DNA of 64,000 bases from IMG/VR virus record IMGVR_UViG_3300005663_000033, positions 49,444 to 113,443 of that record. One strand, 5' to 3'. The notes under the pieces are model-generated. The model was not told the origin of the DNA and did no database searches. It was given only the letters and a program-made list of their open reading frames with translations. Positions 48,592-58,506 of this stretch are shown here, piece after piece. The translations under genes were made by a program, and so were the position numbers. How positions within the stretch are numbered: position 1 is the first letter of the stretch; each line of letters begins with the position of its first letter. Source of the stretch: a virus.

Positions 48592-50034
48592 ATGGGCAAT
48601 AAACCCAATGCATTACTTCAAGATTCAGGTATGGAACGGGCAATTCTTGCCGGGATTACCACCTATGGTACCGATTGTTTCTTTGAAGTTGAAGATATAA
48701 TTGGTGTTGCAGATTTTTATTGGACATACAATCAAGAATTATTCAAAATTCTCTCCCACCTAGTTCATAAAGAAGATGTCAAAACTTTTGATACACCTAG
48801 TATTCAAGCAACAGCGAAGATTCTTGGACATAATGATTTCACAAGTGGAGGCAAGCATTCGGAATATCTTGATGCAATTATGGACGAAACTGGTTCATCA
48901 AAAGATAACGTTCGATCATTAGTCGTTGCAGTGTATAAACTCTCATTAGCTCGACGTGGATATCTAGCCGCAACTAGAATCCAGAATAATCTCAAAAAGA
49001 TTACTGGTGCAGAAGAAGTGGACAATATTATAGGACAAATAGAGGAACCGATTTTTGAGTTCACCGGACAAATTATGGATCAGGGTGCGAGCATCGTATC
49101 TCTTGGACAAAGATTCGGTGATGTAATGACAACCCTTTCCGAAACACCGCAAGATATAGTTGGTTTGCCAACAGGATTTCCTGCGTGGGACGAAGCTATA
49201 GGGGGAGGATTACGACCAGCTACGGTTAACATAATAGGCGCAAGACCCAAGATTGGCAAGAGCTTCATTTGTATCAACATAGCAAGAAATATGGCTGAGA
49301 ATGGAATACCCGTGTTGTATCTCGACACAGAACTTACGAGTGATATCCAGTTGCACCGGCTATCATCTTTGGTGTCTGGCGTAGACCTGAATCATGTTGA
49401 GACTGGCCAATTTAAGCATAATCAGCAAGAATCAGAAGCTCTATGGGGTTGTCAAAAACATATTGAAGGTCTACCTATTGATCATTTTTCAGTAGCAGGT
49501 TTAGCACCGCATTCTATCATGTCGATTGCAAGACGATGGCTATCAAAGACAGTCGGATTTACAAATAGCGGCGCAGCAAAGCCATGTCTAATTATCTATG
49601 ATTATTTGAAACTGATGGACGATGGTGGATTCAAAAATAATCTACAAGAATTCCAATTACTTGGTTTTCTGATTACGGCATTACACAATTTTGCTGTCAA
49701 GTTCAAACTACCAGTACTGGCAACTGTTCAATTGAATAGAGATGGCGTTGATAAAGAAGGGGCAGAAGTAATTTCTGGATCAGATAGGATTGTGTGGTTG
49801 TGTAGCAGCTTTACTATTCTCAAGAAAAAGATTCAGACCGAACTCAACGAAGATAAGCCATCAAACGGTACCAAGAAATTGGTAGTGACAGACACACGAT
49901 TTGGCGCTGGTATGGAAAGTGGCGAATATATTAACGTGATAAGTAACCTAGAGGTAGGCAAATTCACAGAAGGCAAACCGTTTTCTGTGGCGGCACAATC
50001 TGCTCTGGAGAATCAAGCCAATGAGAAGGTTTAG
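48592..50034 (+). CDS. dnaB: DnaB-like replicative helicase, 480 aa
   Basis: An N-terminal helical domain (residues 1-170) is followed by the RecA-like motor: GLPTGFPAWDEAIGGG, Walker A GARPKIGKS (216-224), YLDTELTSD with the Glu, CLIIYDYLKLM (Walker B) and LATVQLNRDG (sensor). It unwinds DNA at the fork and partners with the primase that overlaps its 3' end. Confidence 0.9.
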   Translation: MGNKPNALLQDSGMERAILAGITTYGTDCFFEVEDIIGVADFYWTYNQELFKILSHLVHKEDVKTFDTPSIQATAKILGHNDFTSGGKHSEYLDAIMDETGSSKDNVRSLVVAVYKLSLARRGYLAATRIQNNLKKITGAEEVDNIIGQIEEPIFEFTGQIMDQGASIVSLGQRFGDVMTTLSETPQDIVGLPTGFPAWDEAIGGGLRPATVNIIGARPKIGKSFICINIARNMAENGIPVLYLDTELTSDIQLHRLSSLVSGVDLNHVETGQFKHNQQESEALWGCQKHIEGLPIDHFSVAGLAPHSIMSIARRWLSKTVGFTNSGAAKPCLIIYDYLKLMDDGGFKNNLQEFQLLGFLITALHNFAVKFKLPVLATVQLNRDGVDKEGAEVISGSDRIVWLCSSFTILKKKIQTELNEDKPSNGTKKLVVTDTRFGAGMESGEYINVISNLEVGKFTEGKPFSVAAQSALENQANEKV

Positions 50035-51196
50035 TTCTCAGGATATCACCTTTATTCAGGATCGTGCTTGCGAGCGTATTGCTGAAGTGTTCGATGCTAT
50101 TGGTTGCGATTACACCGAGAGACATGATTATATACAAGCAGCCTGTCCTGTTCACGAAGGGGATAATCAGAGAGCTATGTTTTGGGCTATCCGCTCTAAT
50201 CACTGGCAGTGTAAAACGAGAGGGTGTCATCGTGATACTATCACTGGTCCATCCAACAGTGTATTTGGTCTGGTTCGCGGAACCATGAGTCGCAAGACAG
50301 AAAAAGAATGGAGCTTTCAACAAGCTGTTAATTTCGTAGCTCAAGCATTGGGATTAGAAAAATGTAACGTCGGTGATACTACGGCTCAGGACGTTGAAAT
50401 AGCCAAGATTATTAAACAACACAGAAAGAAACAATCTGCCACACAGAGACAAGGAATACCATTATATGAAACAGTTTCAAATCTAAAATCAGATCAAGTT
50501 TATTATCCCAACCGAGGTATTTCGCCAGAAATTATTGCTAAGTATCATATATCATTTTGCAACACTAAAGGTAAACAAATGTACAAGCGTGCATTTTTTC
50601 CCATTTTGGATATAACGGGAAGATATATTGTTGGATGGTCTGGTAGAAGTATTTATGACAAATGTTCTAAATGCGGCATGCATCATCATCCAGAACGACC
50701 ATCATGTCCTGATCCCGAATATGGTGGAGTATATACAAAATGGAAACATTCCAAAGACTTTCGTGGAGAATTATGTCTTTATAATATTTGGTACGCCAAG
50801 CCTTTTATTAGCAAAACTGGTACAGTTATTTTGTGTGAAGGGCCTGGTGATGCATGGGCATATGAAGCAGCGGGGATACGTAATAGCGTAGCCCTGTTGG
50901 GATTGAATCTGTCTCGTCAGCAACGGTTGATGTTACAAAATGCTGGAGCATTAACGGTTATATGTACATTCGATAACGATGAATCTGGTAAGAAAGCCAT
51001 GCAAAGACTAGAGCGAGATTTGACCCATTACTTTAGAGTATTTTGCGTAACACCCGATACTGTGAAAGATATCGGAGATATGCTTCCAGGTGATATCGCA
51101 GAGAAAATTGGTCCTGTTTTGGAACGAGCATCTAGAGCGAAAATGCTTTCGGATGACTATGTGACGGAGAATGTAGATGAAAAATCCAAATTTTGA
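50021..51196 (+). CDS. dnaG: DnaG-like primase, 391 aa
   Basis: Zinc-binding start CPVHEGDN...CKTRGCH, then the primase core and a Toprim domain (ILCEGPGDAWA, TFDNDESGKKA). A second Cys cluster CSKCGMHHH...CPD interrupts the core and is unusual for DnaG. Shorter than host DnaG and without its helicase-binding C-terminus. The start lies inside the helicase gene. Confidence 0.88.
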   Translation: MRRFSSQDITFIQDRACERIAEVFDAIGCDYTERHDYIQAACPVHEGDNQRAMFWAIRSNHWQCKTRGCHRDTITGPSNSVFGLVRGTMSRKTEKEWSFQQAVNFVAQALGLEKCNVGDTTAQDVEIAKIIKQHRKKQSATQRQGIPLYETVSNLKSDQVYYPNRGISPEIIAKYHISFCNTKGKQMYKRAFFPILDITGRYIVGWSGRSIYDKCSKCGMHHHPERPSCPDPEYGGVYTKWKHSKDFRGELCLYNIWYAKPFISKTGTVILCEGPGDAWAYEAAGIRNSVALLGLNLSRQQRLMLQNAGALTVICTFDNDESGKKAMQRLERDLTHYFRVFCVTPDTVKDIGDMLPGDIAEKIGPVLERASRAKMLSDDYVTENVDEKSKF

Positions 51197-51578
51197 AATT
51201 AAAGATTCTGGCAATAGAGAAGAATTTGCGGGTGGTGCAGTCCGCGACACCGATGATGGAAAACCTAGGTTTGATCTTATTCCACCACTAGCGGAGAAGC
51301 GAGTAGCCTTACATTATGGTAGTGGCGCTAAGAAGTATGATGAATGGAATTGGGCTAAGGGAATGCCCTATAGTCGTTTCGTGGCAAGTATGAAAAGACA
51401 TATTGCAGCATTTGAACGAGGAGAAATAGACGAGGATCATTTAGCAGCAGTAGTATTTAATGCTAATTCTATCATGCATTTTCAAGAATGTGGAAGGAAC
51501 GAATTAGACGATATAACTCCTCGCATAAAAGAGTGGTATGCCTATAGAGATAGGATGAGCAAAAATGAGGGTGGTTAA
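51177..51578 (+). CDS. DUF5664 / dATP-dGTP diphosphohydrolase-like protein, 133 aa
   Basis: GKPRFDLIPPLAEKRVALHYGSGAKKY followed by KGMPYSRFVASMKRHI (each quoted in part) is the DUF5664 pattern, a MazG-like family. Relatives in phages with 2-aminoadenine genomes (MazZ) hydrolyse dGTP or dATP. The matching PurZ gene is not in this window, so a plain nucleotide-pool role is safer. Confidence 0.72.
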   Translation: MKNPNFEIKDSGNREEFAGGAVRDTDDGKPRFDLIPPLAEKRVALHYGSGAKKYDEWNWAKGMPYSRFVASMKRHIAAFERGEIDEDHLAAVVFNANSIMHFQECGRNELDDITPRIKEWYAYRDRMSKNEGG

Positions 51579-52518
51579 ATGTAGTGCCAGCGCAATCGGA
51601 CGATATAATCATTGTTCATTTTCATATTTTCTACACTACATCTTGGGCATGGAATCTAAAGCTGGAAAAGCTGCTCTTCAGGGGAGTATCGTTCACCAAG
51701 CCTTTGATTGGATGGCAAAATTGCGGAAACGCGGTAAGACAAACGTAGACCCGATGTGGTTGTTGGATCGTGCTTGGGATGAATTTACTATCAAATCTCC
51801 CGAGTTCGGACTTCGTCGCGTGACCACTCGCATAGACAAGGAAACTGGTGGATTCAAAGAAGCAGCAGACTTCAAAAAATGCCGAATTGCCATGGAAGTA
51901 GTATTAGCTGATTCTTACGCCAATCCATATAACAATAAGGTCGTCGATTCTGAACGATGGTTTGCTTTGGAAATTCCGGGGGATGAGTGGAAGTGTCTTG
52001 ACAAAGATGGCAACGAACATCAATTCGCCGTACGTGGTTTCATCGACTTAGTGAATGAAATAGATGACGGAACAATTGAGATCATTGATTGGAAAACAGG
52101 AAGTCGCAAAGACTACTACACACAACAGCCCATAGATGAGGCCGCATTGATGAGAGAAATACAACCAAGGCTTTATCATTTGGCAGCATATTTTTTATAC
52201 CCCGAATATAAAAACATACTTATTACGTTTTACTATACAAATGAGGGTGGTCCAATTACAATAGCTTTATCTCAAGATGATTTAGCAATGACTATAGCTG
52301 CTTTATATCGTTTTTTCATAACGATTAGTCATGATACATTGATTCTTAGAAATCGTCAATGGCAATGTCGCATGTGCAATTTTAATAAGAACGACGTGTG
52401 TTGCAGAGTATGGAGTGATTTACATACAATGGGTGGTCAATATGTTATAGATCAATACGCCAAACTTAGTTGTAAGGATCAATTGGCGATAGGAAAATCG
52501 GAGAAGCAAGATGAGTAA
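51565..52518 (+). CDS. PD-(D/E)XK nuclease, Cas4/RecB-like, second copy, 317 aa
   Basis: SAIGRYNHCSFSYFLHY (Cys), GSIVHQAFDW, GFIDLV...IEIIDWKTGS (Asp, Asp-x-Lys) and CRMCNFNKNDVC make the same Fe-S nuclease plan as the gene at 40295, in a diverged sequence. Placed between primase-side genes and polymerase, it may trim ends in replication or recombination. Confidence 0.85.
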   Translation: MRVVKCSASAIGRYNHCSFSYFLHYILGMESKAGKAALQGSIVHQAFDWMAKLRKRGKTNVDPMWLLDRAWDEFTIKSPEFGLRRVTTRIDKETGGFKEAADFKKCRIAMEVVLADSYANPYNNKVVDSERWFALEIPGDEWKCLDKDGNEHQFAVRGFIDLVNEIDDGTIEIIDWKTGSRKDYYTQQPIDEAALMREIQPRLYHLAAYFLYPEYKNILITFYYTNEGGPITIALSQDDLAMTIAALYRFFITISHDTLILRNRQWQCRMCNFNKNDVCCRVWSDLHTMGGQYVIDQYAKLSCKDQLAIGKSEKQDE

Positions 52519-54853
52519 AAAAACGTATATTCCGTTGCACGCGCATAGTTTCTATAGCCTTCTTGACGGGCTTTGTTCGCCCAAGGATATCATAGATAGA
52601 TGCGTAGAGTTGGGATTACCAGCCTGCGCAATTACAGACCACGGTTCGATTGCCGGTATGAAGGTGTTCTATGACGCAGCCAAGAAGAAAAAGATTAAGC
52701 CGATTATAGGATGTGAGATGTACATATGTGAACAAGATCCAACTATTAAAAATAATGACAACAATCGACGGCATCACCTCATAGTGTTGGCAAAAAATGA
52801 TCAAGGCATCAAGGACTTAATGGCTTTGGTTAGCGAATCTAATCAACCTCACCATTTTTATCGTAAGCCTCGCATTCATCTGGCGGGTATTGCACCATTC
52901 GCAAAACGTGGCAATCTTATATTTTTAACCGCTTGTATTGGTGGCGAACTACCAATGTCTTTATTTACTGATTTTAAGGAAGCGGCTATAGCGAGTCAGC
53001 ATGGAACTCATGTGAAAGCTGTGAGGCAGCATCTGAAGCCAAATTGGAAAGATGTTGGCAAAGCAATTATTCATAAGCATGTGGCAACATTCGGGAAAGG
53101 TAACTATTATCTAGAATTGCAAGATGAAGGAATGGATATCCAGACTGTTGTTGTGGAATGCTTGAGGGAACTAAGTAAAGATACCGGAATTCCAACTGTA
53201 GCCACCATTGATTCTCATTATGCGAGAAAAGAAGATGCAGAAGATCAGCGACTATTGCTTTATGCCCAACTGCACACAACTAAAGAAGCCCAGGAATACA
53301 GAATTGCTAGTGGCCAGGATGTTATGGACTTTTTTGTCTCGGACAATTATCACATTCCTTCTTATGAAGAAATGCGTCAAAAATTCACAGAAGCAGAACT
53401 TCAAACAACATTAGACATCGCAAACCAAATACAATATTCATCGTTAGGTCATGATCCATATCTTCCTGTTTTTACCAATGACGAATCAAAGAAACTCGGA
53501 CTCGATTCAGATGGTTATCTAAGTTATCTATGTATAGAAGGTGCCAAAAAGAAATTAATTCACCTCGACCCATCCCGAAAGAAAATCTACTGGAAGAGAT
53601 TGCAGAGAGAACTTGTTGTTATCCGCGAAGCTAAATTAGCGGATTATTTTCTGATCGTTTGGGATGCATGTAAATTCGTTGATAAAAACAACGGACCGAG
53701 GGGCAAGGGGCGCGGTTCTGGTGCTGGATCACTGATAAACTATCTCACCGGAATTACTGGTATAGACCCCATCGAATATGGTCTATACTTTGAGAGATTC
53801 TATAACATGAGTCGTAACATCCCTCCCCACTTTGATGTCGGGCAAATTGACTTTATGTCATGGATGTCTGACAACTTTGAACTGCTACACACAAGAGATG
53901 TTGATGAAGAACGTAAGATGGTGGCACAACAATTAGCAAGACGAATAAAGCAATACAACGTTGAATTCACATCGAGCATGAGAACCGAAGTGGAATGGAT
54001 TGACGAGAAGAATCCTAGAATGTGGATGTATCTGTGGGATATGATTAAGCTTAAACCAGCGAATAATCCATCCAATTCTCATTTGGCGTTTGGGCTAGGC
54101 ATTACTATAGTATCCCCTGAATTCGACGAAGAGAAGCGTGTCAAGATACACAATGGTCATATTAGTTTGCCAGATATCGACACGGATATTGGTGTAGTTT
54201 TTCGTAGCCAAGTAATTGTATACTTAAAGGAGCGATGGGGCGAAGAATACGTTGCTCAAATGATTACCTTTGGTAGACTTCAGGGTAAAGCAGCACTCAA
54301 AGAAGTGTTTCGTGCTCACCCAGATACTGTTAAGCATTTGATGAAGGTGAAAGCTCTTAAAGAAGGTAAGGACGCGAATGATATTTGCATGAGTCCACAT
54401 GATCTATGTAATGATATCACAAAACATATTCCAGATGAAGCAACAATAGCCGACGAATTGAGGCAGGCTAGAGAAGAACAAGGTGATGATTATGGGATTC
54501 TACAATGGGCGATACATCATGTAGAACAGGTTCAAACTGCTTATGAATGGTACAAACCATTATTCGACCAAGCCATGAGAATCGAAGGAACCAAAAAATC
54601 CCAATCAAAACACGCTGCTGGTGTAGTAATTGCAGATAGACCAATTGAAGAACTTGTGCCATTGGTTTATGATGCCAAGAATAAAGATCGTGTTGTTGGC
54701 CTGGAGATGTATAACGCTGAAGACATGGGTGCTGTCAAGTTTGATTTTCTTGGAGTTGTAGCATTAGATAAAATGTGGAAAGCTCAGGATTTAATAAATG
54801 GTTGTGACGAGGAAGAAGTATTAGAAGAAGGATTGATCAATGTCATAGATTAA
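52511..54853 (+). CDS. dnaE: DNA polymerase III alpha, N-terminal half, 780 aa
   Basis: PHP domain at 1-250 (HAHSFYSLLDG with His10 and His12, ITDHGSIAG). Then polymerase thumb and palm: PRGKGRGSGAGSLINYL, PDIDTD with Asp555 and Asp557, SKHAAGVV and VKFDFLG with Asp745. So all three catalytic Asp are in this half. About 100 extra residues separate FERFYN from SLPDID. The chain ends in an acidic tail after DKMWKAQDL. The other half (fingers onward) begins 5 kb downstream. The two must assemble to work. Confidence 0.9.
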   Translation: MSKKTYIPLHAHSFYSLLDGLCSPKDIIDRCVELGLPACAITDHGSIAGMKVFYDAAKKKKIKPIIGCEMYICEQDPTIKNNDNNRRHHLIVLAKNDQGIKDLMALVSESNQPHHFYRKPRIHLAGIAPFAKRGNLIFLTACIGGELPMSLFTDFKEAAIASQHGTHVKAVRQHLKPNWKDVGKAIIHKHVATFGKGNYYLELQDEGMDIQTVVVECLRELSKDTGIPTVATIDSHYARKEDAEDQRLLLYAQLHTTKEAQEYRIASGQDVMDFFVSDNYHIPSYEEMRQKFTEAELQTTLDIANQIQYSSLGHDPYLPVFTNDESKKLGLDSDGYLSYLCIEGAKKKLIHLDPSRKKIYWKRLQRELVVIREAKLADYFLIVWDACKFVDKNNGPRGKGRGSGAGSLINYLTGITGIDPIEYGLYFERFYNMSRNIPPHFDVGQIDFMSWMSDNFELLHTRDVDEERKMVAQQLARRIKQYNVEFTSSMRTEVEWIDEKNPRMWMYLWDMIKLKPANNPSNSHLAFGLGITIVSPEFDEEKRVKIHNGHISLPDIDTDIGVVFRSQVIVYLKERWGEEYVAQMITFGRLQGKAALKEVFRAHPDTVKHLMKVKALKEGKDANDICMSPHDLCNDITKHIPDEATIADELRQAREEQGDDYGILQWAIHHVEQVQTAYEWYKPLFDQAMRIEGTKKSQSKHAAGVVIADRPIEELVPLVYDAKNKDRVVGLEMYNAEDMGAVKFDFLGVVALDKMWKAQDLINGCDEEEVLEEGLINVID

Positions 54854-54924
54854 TCACGCAATACATAATTTTCATAATGATTGTTTATTAGCACGTTTTG
54901 TATATTGTGATTGGAGGAAATAAG

Positions 54925-55500
54925 ATGAGTCGTATATTTTTGGATGTTGGAAGCAACACCGGACAAACAATAGAGTTGTTATTACAGTCACGTTTTAGAA
55001 TCGATCATATTGTAGGTTTCGAACCTTCTCCGATATGTTGTGATATTCTCAATAGTAAATTTGAATCTAATCACAAAGTAGAAATAGTAGAGGCTGGATT
55101 GTGGTTCGAGACATGTGAAATGGATTTACATAATGAAGGATCAGTTGGCGGGACAGTACATGCTGATTATCAAACAACTTGTGACCCAGAGAAACGTATT
55201 ACCAGATGTAGGTTTATCAAGGCGTCGGATTGGTTCAGAGATTATGTTTCTGAAGATGATGAAGTTTTTTTGAAACTCAATTGCGAGGGTAGTGAGTGTC
55301 GTATTGTTACAGACCTTCTTGATTCGGGAGAATATGACAAAGTGAAAGCTACGTTGATAGATTTTGATGTCAGGAAATCTCCTATGGCAAAACCACAAGA
55401 AAATGAATTGCGAGAACGATTGAAAATTGCAGGTATTAATAATCTACATATTTATGCTGGCGATTATCGACACATGTTGCTTCCTTCGGTGTTGAGATAA
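54925..55500 (+). CDS. FkbM-family methyltransferase, 191 aa
   Basis: IFLDVGSNTGQT is the SAM-binding motif I, then GFEPSP and LKLNCEGSE, in the FkbM order. Usually O-methylates sugars or glycopeptides. The ATG at 54925 follows GGAGGA. First gene of the block lodged between the polymerase halves. Confidence 0.8.
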   Translation: MSRIFLDVGSNTGQTIELLLQSRFRIDHIVGFEPSPICCDILNSKFESNHKVEIVEAGLWFETCEMDLHNEGSVGGTVHADYQTTCDPEKRITRCRFIKASDWFRDYVSEDDEVFLKLNCEGSECRIVTDLLDSGEYDKVKATLIDFDVRKSPMAKPQENELRERLKIAGINNLHIYAGDYRHMLLPSVLR

Positions 55501-55548
55501 ATGGCTAGATTGATCGACTTAACAAATAGTTGGAAAAATCAAGAATAA
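55501..55548 (+). pseudogene. possible remnant of an HNH gene start
   Basis: A 15-residue frame opening MARLIDLTNSWK resembles the MPKLIDLTGKRFG start of HNH copy A, directly after the FkbM stop, then breaks off. It may mark a deleted homing endonuclease. It could equally be chance. Confidence 0.25.
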
Positions 55549-55562
55549 AAAGGAGACATGTA

Positions 55563-56306
55563 ATGAAACCTAATATATTTATGTATTGGGATAATCCACC
55601 TGGAAAAACAGAGCCACCAGCTTATATACAGTTATGTCATGAGACAATTCGTAAACATTGCGAAAATGATTTCGACATACATTTGGTGACAACTAAAAAT
55701 GTAAAACAATTTCTACCAAATATCTCTTCAAGTTTTTTCCAGATTGCTCAAATCAACAACAAATCCAATTTTTTAAGATACACACTTCTCAAAGAACATG
55801 GTGGCATTTGGTTGGATAGTGATCTGATTTTATTCCAAAGTCTACAACCAATGCTCGACTTACTAGAAGATGGAATCGACCTTGTAGCAACTGCCTCTCC
55901 TACTCTTCGCTATGGAGAACCCGAATGCGGTTTCTTGCTTTCGGCGAAGCGCGGTGTGGTGATTTCCAAAGCCGTTTCGGTAATTGAGTATGCCATTGAT
56001 TTGCACCCACCAGGCCATATATTCAAATGGGGTTCACTTGGACCTGGAACAATAAGAGAGGCGGTAAAGGGAAAAAGATATCATCATCTTGATTGTCGTT
56101 TGATTAGTCCCATTCCGTCTTGGGAAGCCTTCAGGTTCGGTGGAAAAGAGTCAATCAGCGGATGTTGTATCGAAAACTTATACGGAGTAATGCTTTTTCA
56201 CGAGATGTTTAAGCAAGACAACAGTCCATTTCTTAAAATGACTCGTCAACAATTGTTAGATAGCCCAACTCTTTTGGGCCAAATGTTCAGAAAGGCGATA
56301 GTTTAA
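55563..56306 (+). CDS. GT32-like glycosyltransferase, 247 aa
   Basis: IFMYWDNPPG at the start and KEHGGIWLDSDLILF (DxD metal site) are typical of GT32/capsular sugar transferases using nucleotide sugars. AAAAGGAG lies before the ATG at 55563. Soluble, no membrane helix. Acceptor unknown: phage DNA bases, proteins or surface sugars. Confidence 0.82.
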   Translation: MKPNIFMYWDNPPGKTEPPAYIQLCHETIRKHCENDFDIHLVTTKNVKQFLPNISSSFFQIAQINNKSNFLRYTLLKEHGGIWLDSDLILFQSLQPMLDLLEDGIDLVATASPTLRYGEPECGFLLSAKRGVVISKAVSVIEYAIDLHPPGHIFKWGSLGPGTIREAVKGKRYHHLDCRLISPIPSWEAFRFGGKESISGCCIENLYGVMLFHEMFKQDNSPFLKMTRQQLLDSPTLLGQMFRKAIV

Positions 56307-56307
56307 G

Positions 56308-57141
56308 ATGTCAGATGAAAGTAAAATGTGTTTCATGACCGTGGCAAATAAGCCGTATCAGAAATATGTACCATGGTTTCTGTATTTTTTGAATCGGGCA
56401 TATCCAGAAGCCCACAAGTTGATTCTTTTAGATGAAGAAATAACAGATGGTATTAAACCAATGATCTCTTTGTTGTCTGGCAACTTTGAAATCCGTGAAT
56501 GTGCTTTTCCTGAATACTCAACAACTGACGCTAATACGATCAAATGTCTTAGATGGCTTATATTTGAGCCCGCATTTTTACAATATGATTGTATGTCTAT
56601 AGGGGATGTGGATATGGCAATTCTTTTTGAATCGCCTTCGTATATGGACCAGCATTTAACTCATTGTAACCAACTTAAAATTCCATACAGTAATTGTATT
56701 CGTCCAAAAGGAAGTGGACCACGACGAATGTCTGGTATACATGTGATTAAACCAAAGGAATGGTTTGAAGTAATGAAACCAATAATTGAGAAATACAGAC
56801 CAATGCTTCTTGCTAGACAAATTCATCTTCTAAAACACGGATTTAACGAACAACTTTTACTTAAGATGATCATAGAATCTGATCTTGGTAAACCACCATT
56901 AAATCTGTCAAAGGCTTATTGGTCTTCGCTGGTAACATCTCATCACCATGGTGTACATATCCCATTAGCAGAGTGCCGGGGAATGAAAGGATTACAAATG
57001 TCTAAAGGTTATCGTTGTCGTAAAGAAGGAGTGTTAGCAGCTATTGACACACCACTTTTTAGACAATTATCATCACTATCTCCGCATATTGGCGGAATAT
57101 TTCAGGCGATAGCCAAAGAATACAGAAAAAATTCTTTTTAA
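56308..57141 (+). CDS. glycosyltransferase-like protein (GT-A fold), 277 aa
   Basis: CFMTVANKPYQKYVPWFLYFL and later CMSIGDVDMAIL (DxD) suggest a GT-A enzyme. SGIHVIKPKEWFEV resembles the middle of GT8-like proteins. Starts one base after the previous stop. Weaker match than its neighbours. Confidence 0.65.
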   Translation: MSDESKMCFMTVANKPYQKYVPWFLYFLNRAYPEAHKLILLDEEITDGIKPMISLLSGNFEIRECAFPEYSTTDANTIKCLRWLIFEPAFLQYDCMSIGDVDMAILFESPSYMDQHLTHCNQLKIPYSNCIRPKGSGPRRMSGIHVIKPKEWFEVMKPIIEKYRPMLLARQIHLLKHGFNEQLLLKMIIESDLGKPPLNLSKAYWSSLVTSHHHGVHIPLAECRGMKGLQMSKGYRCRKEGVLAAIDTPLFRQLSSLSPHIGGIFQAIAKEYRKNSF

Positions 57142-57159
57142 AACAAAAGGATAATTAAA

Positions 57160-57891
57160 ATGACTAATGAAACAATCGGATTGTATTATGTTGCACTTGG
57201 TACTCAATATGATTACCAATGTGCTCATTCGGTAGCTTTGGTAAGAAGGTATAGTAAAATTCAGGTTAGAGTTATTACCGACTTGACGCAAGACCAAAGA
57301 TGTGATAAATGGGATGATCTGACGAATGTGTCATTTACAAATGTAGAAGTCAATCGTAATAAAAATCGATATTACAAAATTCGACCAGATTTATTCTCTC
57401 CATTTGATATTACATTATTCTGCGACACAGATACTGCTGTTCAATCAGCGGAATTTTTAGGTGGGTTTATAACAGCACAGAACTATGATGTAATGTTCTC
57501 AGTCTATGAGCGAATCGAAAGGGATAGACATAGATTACCTATGCCATGGTTATACGGCAAGTTTATGAAGCCTGAAGATTATCCAGCAACGATTTACAAA
57601 GAAGGTGTTTTCTTTTTTCGTAAAACAAAAAATACCATAAAGCTATTCAAAACATGGGAGCATTACTGGAGATTACTTGGTTGTGGACGAGATATGCCAG
57701 CACTGTTTCCTGCAACAACAATGGCCAAGAACTTAAATCTTGGTATCTTGCCTCCAGGGTGGGATAATAGAAATGGGCACATCATCGTGCACGCATTTGG
57801 TAATTACAAGGTAGATGGTTTGCCGATAATTACCAAGTATAAACCAGATGATATGAATCAAGGGAAATGGTCCGAACAAAAGAAGGGGTAA
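57160..57891 (+). CDS. glycosyltransferase-like protein with DTDT motif, 243 aa
   Basis: LYYVALGTQYDYQCAHSV at the N-terminus and LFCDTDTAV, an Asp-x-Asp metal site, mark a nucleotide-sugar transferase of GT-A type. AAAAGG precedes the ATG. Third sugar transferase of the block. Confidence 0.7.
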   Translation: MTNETIGLYYVALGTQYDYQCAHSVALVRRYSKIQVRVITDLTQDQRCDKWDDLTNVSFTNVEVNRNKNRYYKIRPDLFSPFDITLFCDTDTAVQSAEFLGGFITAQNYDVMFSVYERIERDRHRLPMPWLYGKFMKPEDYPATIYKEGVFFFRKTKNTIKLFKTWEHYWRLLGCGRDMPALFPATTMAKNLNLGILPPGWDNRNGHIIVHAFGNYKVDGLPIITKYKPDDMNQGKWSEQKKG

Positions 57892-57898
57892 CTGAGCT

Positions 57899-58498
57899 AT
57901 GGTAAAGTCGCGGTACATCGTAAAAAATGACAAAACAGTTAGTTCTGTTGGGAAACATAGTCTACCAATAAAATCTAGGTGGAGTCGTCCGTATGAGTAT
58001 GAGTTTGCTATGAGGTGGGCTAAGCCTGGACTTCGTATGGTAGATGCGGCCTCTGGTGGTGGAACACACCCACTCTGTCATCATCTAGCAGATGTAGCAC
58101 CTGGATTGGTTACTGCTGTCGATCAAGCTGAGTGGTCAACTGGGGAAGTAACGAGTGGGCTTACATATCATCAAGTTTCAATGACAAACATGCCAATAGT
58201 AGATGGTTCAATAGATATAGTATTCAGCATTTCAGTCATAGAACATTGCACCAGCGAAGTAATCAGAAGTTTTTTTGCTGAGGCAGCAAGAATTCTAAAA
58301 ACAGGAGGGTTGTTCATTCTGACACAGAACACTGGTATAATATACCCAGGAAAAACACCGTCTTGGTCAGCACGAGAACTCAATAGGGCTGGATTTGCTT
58401 ACAACCAATTAACAACAAGTGACGACGTTCCAGACGGCGCAATTACAGAATTCCAACCACCAAGATGGTGTTACCGCTGGGCGTGTGAGAAACTTTAG
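57899..58498 (+). CDS. class I SAM-dependent methyltransferase, 199 aa
   Basis: MVDAASGGGTHPL stands at motif I, VTAVDQAE at motif II and IVFSISVIEHC at motif IV, then ARILKTGGLFILTQ. Small-molecule or sugar methyltransferase type. Starts 7 bases after the previous stop. Confidence 0.75.
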   Translation: MVKSRYIVKNDKTVSSVGKHSLPIKSRWSRPYEYEFAMRWAKPGLRMVDAASGGGTHPLCHHLADVAPGLVTAVDQAEWSTGEVTSGLTYHQVSMTNMPIVDGSIDIVFSISVIEHCTSEVIRSFFAEAARILKTGGLFILTQNTGIIYPGKTPSWSARELNRAGFAYNQLTTSDDVPDGAITEFQPPRWCYRWACEKL

Positions 58499-58506
58499 AA
58501 ATATAG

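Noticed and set aside
51177-51578. Evidence for a 2-aminoadenine (Z) genome
   Set aside because: Only the DUF5664 hydrolase is present; no PurZ-like gene is seen in the window, so the pathway is not supported here.
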